Of a stretch of 64,000 bases of DNA, positions 48,848 to 61,290 are shown piece by piece; the first letter of the stretch is position 1, and each line of letters opens with the position of its first letter. The notes below the pieces were generated by a model that saw only the letters and a list, made by a program, of their open reading frames with translations, ran no database searches and had not been told where the DNA came from. The position numbers and the translations under genes were made by a program. The stretch covers positions 64,627,393-64,691,392 of the forward strand of contig CAMZMU010000040.1 of the NCBI GenBank assembly GCA_947311845.1, in the 5' to 3' direction. Origin of the DNA: Poa pratensis (Eukaryota; Streptophyta; Magnoliopsida; Poales; Poaceae).

Positions 48848-49499
48848 GTACACCACGGAACAGAATAAGGCCAGAGCAAGACGGAGAGGCAAAATAAATT
48901 TTGAGAAAATGGAAAAGCAAACTGAATTGGAGCAGTAGTGAGAATGGACAAGGCCACCGCCGACCGCTCCTACTAATAAAGAGGAAAAGTAGAGGGCTCT
49001 TTCAGTCGGGGCCCGGGAAGACAAACCAGATAATTTAGTTCATTGAATATAGACATAGTATTAGTTCTTTTCTAAAACAATGCTAGTTGTTTTTTTCTGT
49101 TACTTAAGTTGCCGACGATATTTTTCAATATTTGTACTACTTTTGTAGACAACTTGTAACATTGGGTAGATAATTTCACCAGCAGGTACACAACTTTCCA
49201 AACAGTTGTAAGAAACTTTCACAACCGTGGTAGGCAATTTCAACTTTCACAAGAACAGTGAAAAAGTGAATCTACTAAGTAAAACTGGGCAATCGGTAGC
49301 GCTATTCATCACTCACACTAAGTGGTGTCCTCCCATACCACTCGCTTTTATTCTTCTCATGTCTTTATTCAATGTCGTGGAGCCCATGATCTCCGAGCAG
49401 AACATAGCGGACGTTGTTTTTTCGAGCCAAGAGTTAGTGTTAATTAGAAGAGCAGGAACTCGTGGTATAGGAGCTATCCTTGTTGGCCTCAACATCGGT
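48848..49499. other. 5' flank of the reductase gene and intergenic DNA
   Basis: Promoter-side sequence for the minus-strand reductase gene. No further gene is supported. The frame 49227-49535 has no recognisable motif. Confidence 0.45.
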
Positions 49500-49894
49500 G
49501 GAGCTTACCTCCATTGGAGAGGTTCATCCCGGTGAATCTCTTGGACACAATTAAATGGTCCAACTGGATTAGTCGATCAGAGCTGGGTTGGTGCGCGACT
49601 GCGAGTATATGGCGGTGGGCTTCTTCGCGGCTATCTCATGAGGACGCCATGGTAGTTTCGTGCGGAGTACTCGGTGGCACGACTCTCAGAAGATCTGTCG
49701 TCCATATGGGGACTGGAAAACCACTTCATGTGTCAGCGGCACAATTCATCCCTGACTTGTTGAAGAGGTCTACCTTGATAACCAGACCCAACATTCTGGA
49801 TGAAAATCTTTGTCCTGCCCACACAAGCTGGATTTGTCGATGTCGATGTGGCTAGATTCTTCCTTCTTTAATATGTAGTTATGAAAAAAATGAC
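49500..49894. repeat. Dispersed repeat, left part; target of the Copia insertion
   Basis: It shares ordered motifs with 60800-61290: 'tgggttggt', 'gcggctatctc', 'acgccatggt-gtttcgtgcg' (there 'acaccatggtggtttcgtgcg'), 'cttcatgt' and 'agctggattt' / 'ggctggattt'. It continues after the Copia at 54819 with 'gttacttttgtcatatattg'. Class unknown. Confidence 0.65.
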
Positions 49895-50061
49895 TGTTGA
49901 ACATGTTTGTACGTGTATAGGTTTGGGTTTTGTATGTCGTACCTGTAGCGTCTCTCTCCCCCTGTATTTATTGGGAGACTAGACCCGGTCACACCCCTGT
50001 ACCTATATATGTGCCTAGTGCACGATCAATGAGATTATCGATGCACCAAACACTTTCCACA
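49895..50061 (+). repeat. 5' LTR of the Copia element
   Basis: Starts TGTTGAACATG and ends TTTCCACA. I found no difference from the 3' LTR over 167 bp. It contains 'cctgtatttattgg' (TATA-like) near 49970. Confidence 0.96.
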
Positions 50062-50071
50062 TGGTATCAGA
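50062..50071 (+). promoter_or_regulatory. Primer-binding site (initiator Met-tRNA type)
   Basis: TGGTATCAGA directly follows the 5' LTR, as in most plant Copia elements. Confidence 0.92.
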
Positions 50072-50281
50072 CACCAAATCGATCCCTAACCCTAGCTTCC
50101 GCCCCACCTAGCCGCCGCCGCCTCGGGCTCCACCCTGCCGCCGCCGCCGCCGCCTCTTGGCCGCCGCCGCCGTAGCCCCACGCCGCCGCCGCCCCTGCCG
50201 CTGCCCCTCCTCGCAGCCGCACCTCCCCCCCAGCCGCCGCGCCCTCTCTCTCCCGCGCCGCCGCTCTCTCTTCGATCTACC

Positions 50282-53200
50282 ATGTCGTCGTCACCCGCCG
50301 CCTCCTCCCGGACCAACCCCTTCGCCGGCCCCGATCCCGCCGCCATCCGCGAGATTCGCATCCGGGATCGCGTCCCCGTGACCCTCGACTCCTCCAACGC
50401 CTCCTACTACCCCTGGAAGACCTACTTCTCTCTTCTCTTCCGTGAGGAGAATCTTCTGGATCACATCGATGGCTCCACCGACTCGCGCATCATGGCCGCC
50501 GATCCCGAGTGGACCTCCATCGACGCCACGCTCATCCGCTGGTTCTTCACCACCATCTCGCGCGATCTGTTTCACACCGTCGTCGCTGAGGGCGATGATG
50601 CCGCTGCCGTGTGGATCAAGCTCAACGGCTTCTTCACCGACAACAAGCTCCAGCGTCGCGTCTTCCTGCAGCAAGAGTTCAACGACTGCCATCAGGACGA
50701 CAAGACCATCGACGAGTACACCCGCCGCCTCAAGCAATTGGCGGATGATCTCCGCGACATCGGCGCCAAGGTCGACGACGAGTACCTCCTCACCACGCTC
50801 ACCGCCAACCTCAACGAGGACTTCGGCAACGCCGCCGGTAATCTCACCTTGATGACGGATCCCTCCTTTCCCAAGTTTGTGGCATACTTGAAGTTGGAGG
50901 AACGTCGGATGAAAGGCGTGAAGAAGCGCGCGCAGCACCAAGCCCTCGCCGCCGGCACCTCCCGCGGCGCTCCATCGCCTCCTGCCCCGCCCGCTCCACG
51001 GCCGCCACAGCAGCCCACTCCGCCACCGTGGCACAATCCCGCCCCACCTGCCGCTCCTCAACAGCAGCAAGGCGGCGGTAACCGTCGCGGGGGTCGTCGC
51101 GGGGGCCGCAAGCAGCCTCAACAGCAGGCGACTGAGGAGGACAAGCGCACGGGGGGCGCCCCGCCCGAACCAGCCCACCCCGCCCTGGACCTACGGCACC
51201 AATCCGTGGACGGGCGTGGTCCACGCCTACTCCATGCCGGTGCCTCGGGCACCCGCGCCGAGCATCTTCGGGCAGCACCCGTCCAGCCATCAGGCGTACT
51301 TCGCCGGCCCTGCTGCAGCGCCCCCCGGCGCCTCCTACCCGGCCTACGACGCCGCACCGCCTGCCTACTACGCGCCGCCGACCGCTGCTGGCTACACCGC
51401 CGCCGCGCCACCATCCGGAGGGTACCCTCCCCAGGTGCCGCCGCCGTGGGACCCAGCTCTCCTCGCCGCGCTGCACTCGGCGCCATCACCGAGCCATTAC
51501 GGTGGCGGCGGTGACTGGCACATGGACACGGGCGCCACCGCTCACATGACATATCATCCCGGTAACCTTACGTCTTCCACTCCTGTTCAAACTTCTACTC
51601 GCATCACCGTCGGTGACGGTTCCTCCTTACCCATTACACATGTCGGTCATAGGTCGTTTCCCTCCACGTCTACCCCTATCACCATGTCTAATGTCCTTGT
51701 CTCCCCTAACTTAGTTAAAAATCTTGTTTCTGTTCGTCGTCTTACTCGTGAGAATCCCATTACTGTTGAATTTGACGCCGTTGGTTTTTCTGTGAAGGAC
51801 GCCCGTACACGGATGGTTCTCCACCGATGTGATAGTCCGGACGAGCTCTACCCGGTGCACTCCTCCACCACCGACACCACCGCCACCACCCGTCCAGCCG
51901 CCCTTGCCGCTAGCGTCGATCTCTGGCATGCTCGTCTCGGTCATCCCAACTCCACCGTCCTGCACCAAATTCTACAGAGTTTTTCTTTTCATGTAATAAG
52001 GCCGAACACCATACTTGTGAGGCGTGCCGTCTCGGCAAGCACGTTCGTCTCCCGTTTAGCGAGTCTACCACTATATCTACTTTTCCGTTTCAGTTGTTGC
52101 ATAGTGATGTTTGGACGTCCCCGGTTGCTAGCAACACGGGTTATTTATACTATTTGGTGATTTTGGATGATTTCTCTCATTATGTGTGGACGTTTCCTCT
52201 CCGTCGTAAATCCGACGCTCTCGCCACTCTCACCAATTTTTATTCATATGTCACCACACAATTCGGTCGTCCCATCCTCGCGCTACAAACTGATAATGGC
52301 AAAGAATTTGACAACGCTGCTGTCCGCCACCTCCTCGCGTCTCACGGCACCGTCCTCCGTCTTACTTGCCCCTACACGTCCCAGCAAAATGGCCGTGCTG
52401 AGCGCGTCATTCGCACTCTTAACGACTGTGTCCGCACGTTGTTGTTCCACTCCAACGTCCCTCCTCGGTTTTGGCCGGACACTCTCGCCACCGCCACGCT
52501 CCTCCTTAACATCCGTCCCTGTCGTGTTCGCTGGACCTATGCCCCTCACCAGCTCCTCTACGGTGTACCCCCATCCTACGACGATCTTCGGATCTTCGGG
52601 TGTCTTTGCTATCCTAGCACCGCGTCCACCACTCCTCATAAACTCGCTCCACGGTCGGTCCCTTGTGTCTTCCTTGGTTATCCCCCTAACACCAAAGGTT
52701 ACCGGTGCTATGATCCCGTGTCCCATCGCGTGTACACCTCGCGACATGTTTACTTTGATGAGCTGGTTTTCCCGTTTCAGCAGGTACACTCCTCCAGCAG
52801 CGCCGCGGCTCCGGCTGCGCCCGCGCCCCCTGCGGCCCCGGCTCCGCCCGCGCCTTCTACGGCCCCGGCTGAGCCCGCGCCCACCGTGGCCCCGGCAGCA
52901 CCCCCCGTCGCGCCCTCCGAGTCGACGCCCGGCCAGCCTTCCGCGCCGCCGGTTGCCTCGGCTCCCCCCGCTGCGGCCGCACCCCTCACCGGTGCGGTCA
53001 CCCGTGCTCAGGTTGGGACTCGGCGTCCCAATCCCCGCTACACCGACCCCGCGTTCTCCTACGCCGCGTCTACATCGACCCCGTCTACGTCGACTCCGTC
53101 GCCGCTGCCCTCCTCCGCTCGCGCCGCCATTCGGGATCCGAACTGGCTTGCCGCTATGCGAGAGGAGTTCGACGCCCTACAGCGCAACCGCACGTGGCAG

Positions 53201-54652
53201 CTTGTCCCGCGACCCCCCAACGCCAATGTCATCACTGGCAAGTGGGTCTTTCGGCATAAGACTCGCCCCGACGGTTCACTCGAGCGCCATAAGGCGCGCT
53301 GGGTGGTACGCGGGTTTCGACAGCGAGCAGGCGTGGACTTCACCGACACCTTCGCCCCGGTTGTCAAACCGGGCACGATTCGAGCTGTCCTACAGCTCGC
53401 CGCCTCCCGCGCCTGGCCGGTTCACCAGCTCGATGTATCCAATGCGTTCTTGCATGGACATCTCGCCGAGCAGGTGTTCTGTCAGCAGCCCACTGGTTTC
53501 GTCGACAGCGCCTTCCCGGATCATGTGTGCCTGCTCTCCCGTTCTCTCTATGGGTTGAAGCAGGCGCCTCGCGCCTGGTACCAGCGGATGGCGGGCTTCC
53601 TTCAGCAGCAGGGGTTCCGGTCCACTCGGTCCGATGCCTCCCTGTTCGTGTTCCACCAGGGAGCCGACACCGCGTACTTGCTCCTGTACGTCGACGACAT
53701 CATCCTGACTGCTTCATCGACGGCTCTTCTGCAGCGGATTACAGCTCAGCTCAGCGCTGAGTTTGCCCTCAAGGACTTGGGGGCCCTCCACTACTTCCTC
53801 GGCATCGAGGTCGTCCGCCGCGACACTGGCTTCTTCTTGCATCAGCAGAAGTATGCGCATGAGCTTCTGGAGCGCGCAGGCATGCTAAATTGCAAGACTG
53901 CTTCCACGCCTGTAGATACCAAGGCCAAGGTGTCCGCCGTCGAGGGTTCTCCGGCGTCCGACGCTGCCTTCTATCGCTCCATCGTGGGGGCCCTCCAGTA
54001 CCTCACGATGACGCGGCCGGATCTCCAGTACGCCGTCCAGCAGGTGTGCCTCCATATGCACGCTCCGCGTGATTCTCATTGGGCTCTGGTGAAACGGATT
54101 CTTCGGTATATCCGTGGCACTATGTCCATGGGCCTCACCTTGACGGCTTCCTCCGACACCAGCCTCGTCGCCTACTCCGACGCCGACTGGGCTGGGTGTC
54201 CCGACACCAGACGCTCCACCTCCGGCTATTGCGTCTACCTCGGCCCCTCCTTGATCTCGTGGTCGTCCAAGAGACAGCCCACGGTTTCACGCTCGAGCGC
54301 CGAGGCTGAGTACAGGGCTGTGGCTAACGCCGTAGCCGAGTGCTCCTGGCTCCGACAGCTACTACAGGAACTGCTATGCGAGATACCGAAGGCCACGATT
54401 GTCTACTGTGACAACGTCTCCGCGGTGTACCTTTCAGCTAATCCTGTTCATCATCGACGGACGAAGCATATCGAGCTCGACATTCACTTCGTCCGGGAGC
54501 ACGTCGCCCTTGGTCGTGTTCGTGTTCTACACGTGCCCACCGATCAGCAGTTCGCCGATGTGATGACGAAAGGCCTTCCTACCTCGACTTTCGAAGGTTT
54601 CAGGTCCAGTCTTTGCGTCACCGGCGACGCTTCGACTGCGGGGGGGTGTTGA
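50282..54652 (+). CDS. Copia gag-pol polyprotein, two frame shifts
   Basis: Starts ATG at 50282. The gag (UBN2-like) region runs to about 51120 and has a GGNRRGGRRGGRK basic stretch instead of an obvious CCHC knuckle. Protease: DWHMDTGATAHMT near 51515. GAG-pre-integrase: LWHARLGHP near 51920. Integrase: HSDVWTSPVASNTGYLYYLV, LQTDNGKEFDN and SQQNGRAERV (52094-52420). A Pro/Ala-rich linker follows (52790-53000). RT (about 53130-53870) has KWVFRHKTRPDGS and the catalytic YVDDIIL near 53690. RNase H has ADWAGCPDTRRSTSGYCVY and SSAEAEYRA, then HIELDIHFVRE. The frame shifts by plus one near the G-run at 51151-51156 and back by minus one in the T-rich stretch 51981-51990, so gag and the RT part share a frame. 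As written it cannot yield a full polyprotein. Confidence 0.95.
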
Positions 54653-54813
54653 ACATGTTTGTACGTGTATAGGTTTGGGTTTTGTATGTCGTACCTGTAG
54701 CGTCTCTCTCCCCCTGTATTTATTGGGAGACTAGACCCGGTCACACCCCTGTACCTATATATGTGCCTAGTGCACGATCAATGAGATTATCGATGCACCA
54801 AACACTTTCCACA
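54647..54813 (+). repeat. 3' LTR of the Copia element
   Basis: Preceded by the polypurine run GGGGGGG. It matches 49895-50061 over all 167 bp by eye, and ATGAC follows it. Confidence 0.96.
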
Positions 54814-54818
54814 ATGAC

Positions 54819-56154
54819 GATTTAGTCGTAGATGTTACTTTTGTCATATATTGCCATGATTCCGCCGTTGTTATTATCTATTACATGCACTCCACTTATT
54901 AATGTGTTTTTTTTTGCATCGTTGTCATGCGTCTACTATAAAACAATTATTATGGTGTGCACATCAGTAGATAACACAGCCCGCGGATTAAAAAAAAGAT
55001 GGGCTAAAATTTAAGAAGCAACACATCTCTAAATGCTAGCTAGTAATTAAACAAAACAATGAAGTGATCAACCTCCGGAACATAATTTCACTTTTTAATT
55101 GTGGTGGATGAAGTAACAAAATCAATAAACCTTCATTCCCTGCAATTATAAAATGTTAATCAAACTGGGTGAATCAAAACTTTTTTCTAAACCGAAATTT
55201 GTATTAAGTGTTCAAAATTTTGAAATTTGGATTATAAATTGTGAAACATATGAAATATTTCAAATACATTTTTCTGACTTAAAATATAAATTTTGAAACA
55301 ATGGATGCGAAACTTTTAGTATGCCATATTCTAGACTATAAGATATCACATTTACATAACTGTAATAATATGGAAATAATGTTAACATTATTTTAAGAAT
55401 ATGGAAATAATGTTAATGAAAATACATTAAACAATGTCAAATGCTTGGAATGAACAAATGTTTGAGACTAATCAAATAGACCATAAATATGTCTTGAAGT
55501 GTAATATGTGATTAGTGGATTGTCTTAGCCTTAACTGTTCTCATTGAATATTAACCGGTGGTATGTCATTATACTAAAGGCATGTACAATAGGGTGATGT
55601 CAGTCTTCTCGTTGATTTTTTGCTTAGTTCAGAAAAAGATAATCAAGAATGAGAAACTTGGGTTCCCTTAGATTAGGGGATAATCTCATAAATTAAGTGA
55701 AGTGTATTGTCTTCATTGTGTAATATGTCTTCTTAGTAATAAAATTCTCCATCAAACGTATATTTGTTGTTTTCTCTAGATGATGTGAAGGGGTAAGAAG
55801 ATTATCTTCTCTCAGCTCTACCATTGCACATGCACTTTAGCCGGAGTCAAAATTTTAGCAGCTATACTAAATGATATATGACGGTAAGGTCTAGATGCCA
55901 AATTATTTTTAGAAATTCAATATCTTGAAAAACGGATGAGAGACTTTACGAAATACAACTGCAACAGGACACGAGTTATGCCCTCAAGCATGTGCGGCCG
56001 CTTCTCCTGTTGCTAAAACTTAGTAAAGAAAGCTAAAATTAAATGTCAGTAGAAACTCTAGTGAAAGACATGTGGGTAAGAAAAGTCCCACTAGGCATTT
56101 CATCTCGACACTACTACCACTACCTTCTGCATCAGGTGGTCAGTTCTACAAACT
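54819..56154. other. AT-rich intergenic DNA
   Basis: Continuation of the dispersed repeat, then AT-rich sequence with a MITE. No gene. Confidence 0.45.
55578..55837. mobile_element. MITE with 'aaggcatgtacaat' ends
   Basis: The left end 'aaggcatgtacaatagggt' and right end 'taccattgcacatgcactt' are imperfect inverted repeats of about 18 bp, of a type common in Triticeae MITEs. The target duplication is unclear, so the superfamily (PIF/Harbinger or hAT) is open. Confidence 0.55.
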
Positions 56155-59100
56155 TTACAGAGTTTTCAGACGAGAGCTAGCGAATGGCGATCGGGGCCTG
56201 GAGAAAATGTTGAGCTTTCTTGGGATGAAACGACCTGACTTGGAAATTGGTTGCTGGAAAATCGAGCCATTGGGCGGGCTCTCTACTGCACCATCGGTAC
56301 CATGAGCTGCCCTTGATTCCGTCAGGAGCTGGAGCAGCTTAGCTGAAGAAGCTCTTGCAGCCTCGGTCCCATTCACCGACAGATCAACAAGGGCTGGGAT
56401 GACACCTTCCTTGGTGACAAGAACACGACCCTCGGTGCTGCGGGAACATAGTACCGTATGAAGGATAACAGACGCGTGCTCCTGCTCCTCGCGGCTTCCC
56501 GTCTCAAGATGATCTGAAATGGAACGGAGAATATCGTCGGATCTGACGATGAGATCGGCGGCTTCTTTCACGCCGCATAAATTGCGCAGAATCTTCAGGC
56601 AGTACTCGGTCAAGCTCACTTCACCGAGCATTGTAGACAGCTTCGGGATCATGCCTGAAGAAATAAGCAGTGGTTTTACATCGTTGCTGGACGAAAGCTC
56701 GCAGGTTATCTGAAGAGCGAGCTCCAGGCACTCGCTGTCTCCGGTATCCAAGGAGCCCACTACTGAAGGAGCCACAACAGATGCCATGAGAGGAGATCCC
56801 CGAAAACTTGGCTGACGCAGCAGTTCGTGAAGTATCAACAAAGCTTCCAGTTTTAACTCGGAATCCAGGAGCGATACAATCAGCCGCACTGCCTCTTCGC
56901 TGATAGGTACAAGTCTGGTCCTGGATGGAAAGGAAAACTGAACATTACAAACACTCACTGGTTCATATACAAAACAATCTCTTATTATCAACAGCCACTA
57001 AAATCTGCACATGGAGAATATAAATGTAAGAATATTAATACCTGCTGCTGCAAAGAAATGTAAGAAAAAACTGAATTCCAGTCTTCTGAGATTGCAATGT
57101 GTATTCGGAATTGTCATTCTTAAGAAATTGAAGGAATGCTTCTAAAAAGCCATTGGAGAGCATATAATGCCAAATCTGATTTTCACCATTCAGAACATTT
57201 TTCAAGTCTTGTGTAGCCTTCGTTTGCAGTTCCAGTGGAAGCACAGAGAGTTCATGGAAGAAATTTAGAAACATTTCCTTATCAAAGTTGCAGAAGGACG
57301 AGTACAACTGGCAATTGGCATTCGAATACAACTGGGCAAAAGTAGTCTTGGACACACCAGTTTCCCTCACTGGGGATGATAAGTAACTAGCGCCAGATAG
57401 AGAAAATGATGAACTGCTATGATCAACCATGTAATCTATGTTTCTGTCAGCAATTAGAGGCACCAAAATATTATTCAAACTGGATAGAGACTGGTTAAAA
57501 TTACTCTTTGACATATCCGTTTCCCTCACTGGGGATGATAAGTAACTAGAATCAGATAATGCAAACGATGAACTGCTATGCTCAAATTTATAATCTCCAT
57601 TTCTGTCAGCAAGTAGAGGTGCTGAGATATCGTGCAAACTTGATTGGGAGTAATCGTGAAGCTGCTCGGGCAAGTAAGTGCATTCAAGCCTGTTATCTTT
57701 GCACCAGTTGTAGATAACAGCCTGCATGCAAGTATTTGGAGTTATCATAAAGTTTTGTACCTTCAGTTGTGTCCTAGGACAAGTATCATATCCCTTACTG
57801 AACCATCTCTCGATATTTTCTCTTTCGTAAGTTTGTCCAGAGGATATTATCACTGGATCACACATCAGCTTCATAGATATTGGGCAGCAGAGCTCTCTAG
57901 GTGGTGTAGCAACTCCTGAAAAATTATTCTGATCTTCATATCTCCCATTCCAAGAGTTGTTATGTGGAGTGAGTTTGTCAAGGTTATTGTTGTCACTAGC
58001 AATTAAATCTGTGCATATACTTCGATTTTGGGTATTCACCGTGTCATTCTTTGCACCTGTCTCAGGCTTGATGTCCTTTCCGTACTTCCGGAGTAGATAT
58101 AGGAAAAAATTGAGAATCCTATCCTTTTTGTGATCATTGCCACTGATCTTACTTAGTAATTTCTTGATTGCACGTCTTTCAACTAAGATATCTTTGGGTG
58201 ATGACAGATTTAACTTTGAACATGCTAGAAGGAAGGTCTGGCGTTCAAGTTCTTGTGTTGTATCTGACTGCCGTAGCATCCTCAAAATCTCTTTGCCAGC
58301 TTCTTCTTCTGCTGGATCAACATGAAATTTTATATCCCGGAGATCATCATGGATATCAACGACCTGTTATAAACAGTCAGCTGTAAATATACTATTTGAA
58401 ATCTGCAAGATCCATATAGTCGCAGTAATAAATGCAATTATTTGGTAAATGAATGTTTTGTAGACCATGTTTATAACTTTGGGAATGAAAAATTATCATC
58501 ATTACATTACTACAGTTCGATCAGTTCCTTCGTTTATAATTAAAGTTTGATGAACTATATAGGAAAAAATATTAACATCTATAACGTAAAATCAATATTA
58601 TTAGAATAATCACACGATATATTTTCATATTATATGCATTTGGTATCACAGATGTTGATGCTTATATACTTAGTTTAACATTAAAAGTTTGACTTTGACT
58701 AAGCCCATAAAGCAAGATAATTAAAAACATAGGGAGTATTACTCAAACAGATCTTCCACTACTACCTATTAACCATGTAGCTAGTAAGGAGCAATGTACA
58801 AAAAAAGTTTGCCTGCAGTGGTGTGATCTATGGAATACAGTAAACTAGCCTGATTAGCCAACAAGGATGGGATCATATTCTGAATCAGGAACAAGCTCCG
58901 CCTCATCGAGTTTCTAATCCTTTCACATCGCATTGCTATCGCCTCTCCAGTAATAGCCTGAAATATATGTGTATTTAATATATAAAAAAATCAATACTTG
59001 AGAAGCCAAGGAAACCATTTTAGCAAGAAAATGGTCCAGCAAAATAAATGAAAGGTAATACTATAATTGTTTAGCATGATTTGTCATAAAAATGGAAACA

Positions 59101-60313
59101 TACCAAATACAAACTACTACACTCAATGCAGTTCTGGATAATAAGTTTCCCTTTGTCAACTGTGTTGTATAGGTTGCATAGTTCCTCTATGCCCGCTTTG
59201 CATCCTGGTTGAGCAGCTTCTATTGATGGAAGAATAGAAGTCACTTTATCCAGCATTACTGTCAACTGACTACACATCGAGTTGTGAACCTACAAAAATA
59301 CAACCACGGAAGAATAGTTGTGTTATGATCATGGCTGGTGATAGGATAATGTCACCAAGGCTGGTACAAGATGACCCTAGACAGATGAGGCGCGACGCCC
59401 AGACAAGAGGAGGCTGCCGCACAACAGGAGTAGGGAGAAAATTGGGAGGGATAATTGGGACTGTTTCCTTCCTTGCTTCATTCATAAAAGTGTGAGAATT
59501 ATATATAACCCCCTTAGAATTTTGGAGGCCAAGCTGAACTGCTAAACTTTCAAAAAATAACTAACTTGACAATCAGGAAATAGTTTGAGAAACTTAACTG
59601 CTATATCTAACTAACCATAATTAAGGACACCTATAAAATTAAATAGGGGAACTTCGCCTATGGTGGCCCTTTCCATGGTGGTTGTATTACTTCACATAAC
59701 AAGTTGCAATAAAACAGCCTCATAAAAATTCCCCGCAAGAGCGAGCCTCATGAAAATGATGTAACAAATAGATCATGCATATACAAAATAATAATTTTAA
59801 CTATGGGAAAGTTCTTACTGAGATATCGTTTTTGGTTGTCAATAGTATTATAATACCGTAGAAATCTAATCACCAAAATACTCTCTTTTCTAAAAGGTAA
59901 AATGTAAATTCTGCTTGACATTAGAACTAGCATTGTTTAGTGCCATATTATGGCTTAATCATTTGAGACTATTGTGATTCGAACTATAGTTGGACACAAC
60001 ATTTAGCATCTATAGTACAGTATTGTTTCACAATTACTATTTTAACTGTACACAATCCTACTTAAGATGGTAAGTATTGTAATAATTGCCCCCAAAAAAA
60101 CTCATAATCATTTACTTCATGCAAATCTTGCCAGATTGAAAAAAGAATAATATGATATCCCCAGCAATTAAATAATGTATGGACAATGTTATATGAGCTT
60201 CAATTACGAAAAAATGAGTTGTAAGAAAGGGAAATGCTAGCAACCAATGTCCATACCTTAATATGAGAGTTGCTCTGAGGTGTACCATTCATTGCATCAT
60301 TAGTATTCTCCAT
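56155..60313 (-). CDS. U-box domain protein with ARM repeats (plant PUB E3 ubiquitin ligase)
   Basis: Minus-strand exons: 60257-60313, 59104-59289, 58850-58957, 57042-58363 and 56155-56920. Phases agree and give 812 residues. The start MENTNDAMNG is in the first exon. The N-terminal helical U-box-associated domain spans exons 2-4. The U-box lies at about residues 272-345: ELCCPISMKLMCDPVIISSG, then YERENIERWF and CPRTQLKV. The C-terminal third is ARM-like (LLDSELKLEALLILHELL, LKILRNLCGVKEAADLIV). The family transfers ubiquitin from an E2 to substrates; the substrate here is unknown. Closest in layout to the Arabidopsis PUB5/6/7/45 group (inference). Intron 3 appears to use a GC donor (58849-58848). 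A 53-residue internal duplication sits between U-box and ARM region. The frame is intact. Confidence 0.93.
57340..57650 (-). repeat. In-frame 159-bp tandem duplication inside the U-box gene
   Basis: 'tttccctcactggggatgat' occurs at 57361 and 57520, exactly 159 bp (53 codons) apart. The encoded units share PL-ADRN-DY, HSSSSF-LS and SYLSSPVRET. They are Ser-rich and lie in the linker after the U-box. Confidence 0.93.
58505..58740. mobile_element. Diverged MITE in intron 4 of the U-box gene
   Basis: 'ttccttcgtttataattaaa' at the left and 'acatagggagta' at the right resemble worn Stowaway ends. 'aaagtttgactttgactaag' is a sequence often seen inside such elements. The ends are approximate. Confidence 0.5.
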
Positions 60314-60799
60314 GAACAAACACACTAATTAATCACAAGATATTCCACCTGCTAGTCAACACACAAAATAGTGGCATCACACTATCAGTACACTTAATGA
60401 AATGGTAATCTTGTTAAAAGCCAAGAGTGCAAAATAGGTTGTGAAGTCAAGCTAAAATCAGTGGTCAACTAAACTTTACATGCAAACTTTCAACGTTTCT
60501 AGTTTTTTATCTGGAGCAGGCATGTCAGAGCTAGTGGTTAGTTGTGTCTCCTCGTCCATGATTGGTTTTGTGATTCTCCAGACTGATGTCGTCAATTTGG
60601 TGCTGGAGGCACCGTGTCTATCTAGGACGCGGCTCCCCTGACGTAGCGTGCCCTGCAGTGCAGTCACTGACGTGTGGGTCCGCTGGGCATCGGGGCCCAT
60701 TGGTCAGGGACCCCACGGCAGGGGTGCAGGACGTACGTCAGAGGATCCATGTCCGTCCATCTACTACCAAGCAACACTCCACCCCCTTGCTGCCACCGG
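60314..60799. other. 5' flank of the U-box gene
   Basis: Probable promoter side of the minus-strand U-box gene. A GC-rich block lies at 60590-60800 with open frames but no recognised protein. Confidence 0.4.
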
Positions 60800-61290
60800 C
60801 AACGGATTTTTCCTCCCTTGGAGGGATTCGATCGGCTCGGTGACTCTCTGGACGTGCCTAATTCATCAATATTATTGGATCTGGGTTGGGTTGGTACACA
60901 ATCTCGAGGTTCCCATGGCTTGATTTGCGGCTATCTCTAGACTCTAGAGGACACCATGGTGGTTTCGTGCGAATTACTAGGTCCTCTCATGGACGATCCA
61001 CCATCAAGACCGAAACATTGCTTCATGTCTTAGGTGAAAACCCGTGATCTGACATTTTGTAGGGCCTAGTAGCCACACACGTATGTTGCTAGCTTCTTGA
61101 AGGCCTTTTCTTCACACCGATGTTCAACGTTGATTTGTTGGACCTAGCATCCTAGATTAAAACCTTCATCCCGCCCCTCATCGGCTGGATTTGGTGTATG
61201 GGCATGAGTGCAAGTGTTCTTTTTTGTCATGGTTATGTCGTTGTCATATATTGTGTGCATTCTGTTTGTTGATGATCCTTAACATTCCAT
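60800..61290. repeat. Dispersed repeat, second copy
   Basis: Diverged copy of the repeat that hosts the Copia (49500-49894 plus 54819-54900). It is uninterrupted here and runs through 'gttatgtcgttgtcatatattg'. Confidence 0.6.

Larger units (their letters stand above)
49895..54813 (+). mobile_element. Complete, very young Ty1/Copia LTR retrotransposon, 4919 bp
   Basis: Two 167-bp LTRs that appear identical bound the element, and ATGAC is duplicated on both sides (49890-49894 and 54814-54818). A primer-binding site TGGTATCAGA follows the 5' LTR. A G-run (polypurine tract) precedes the 3' LTR. Domain order gag, protease, integrase, RT, RNase H is the Copia order. Identical LTRs indicate recent insertion. 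Two single-base frame shifts interrupt the polyprotein. Confidence 0.97.

Noticed and set aside
50291..51178. Long minus-strand ORFs across the Copia gag
   Set aside because: Shadows of the GC-rich gag codons; the sense frame has clear gag and protease motifs.
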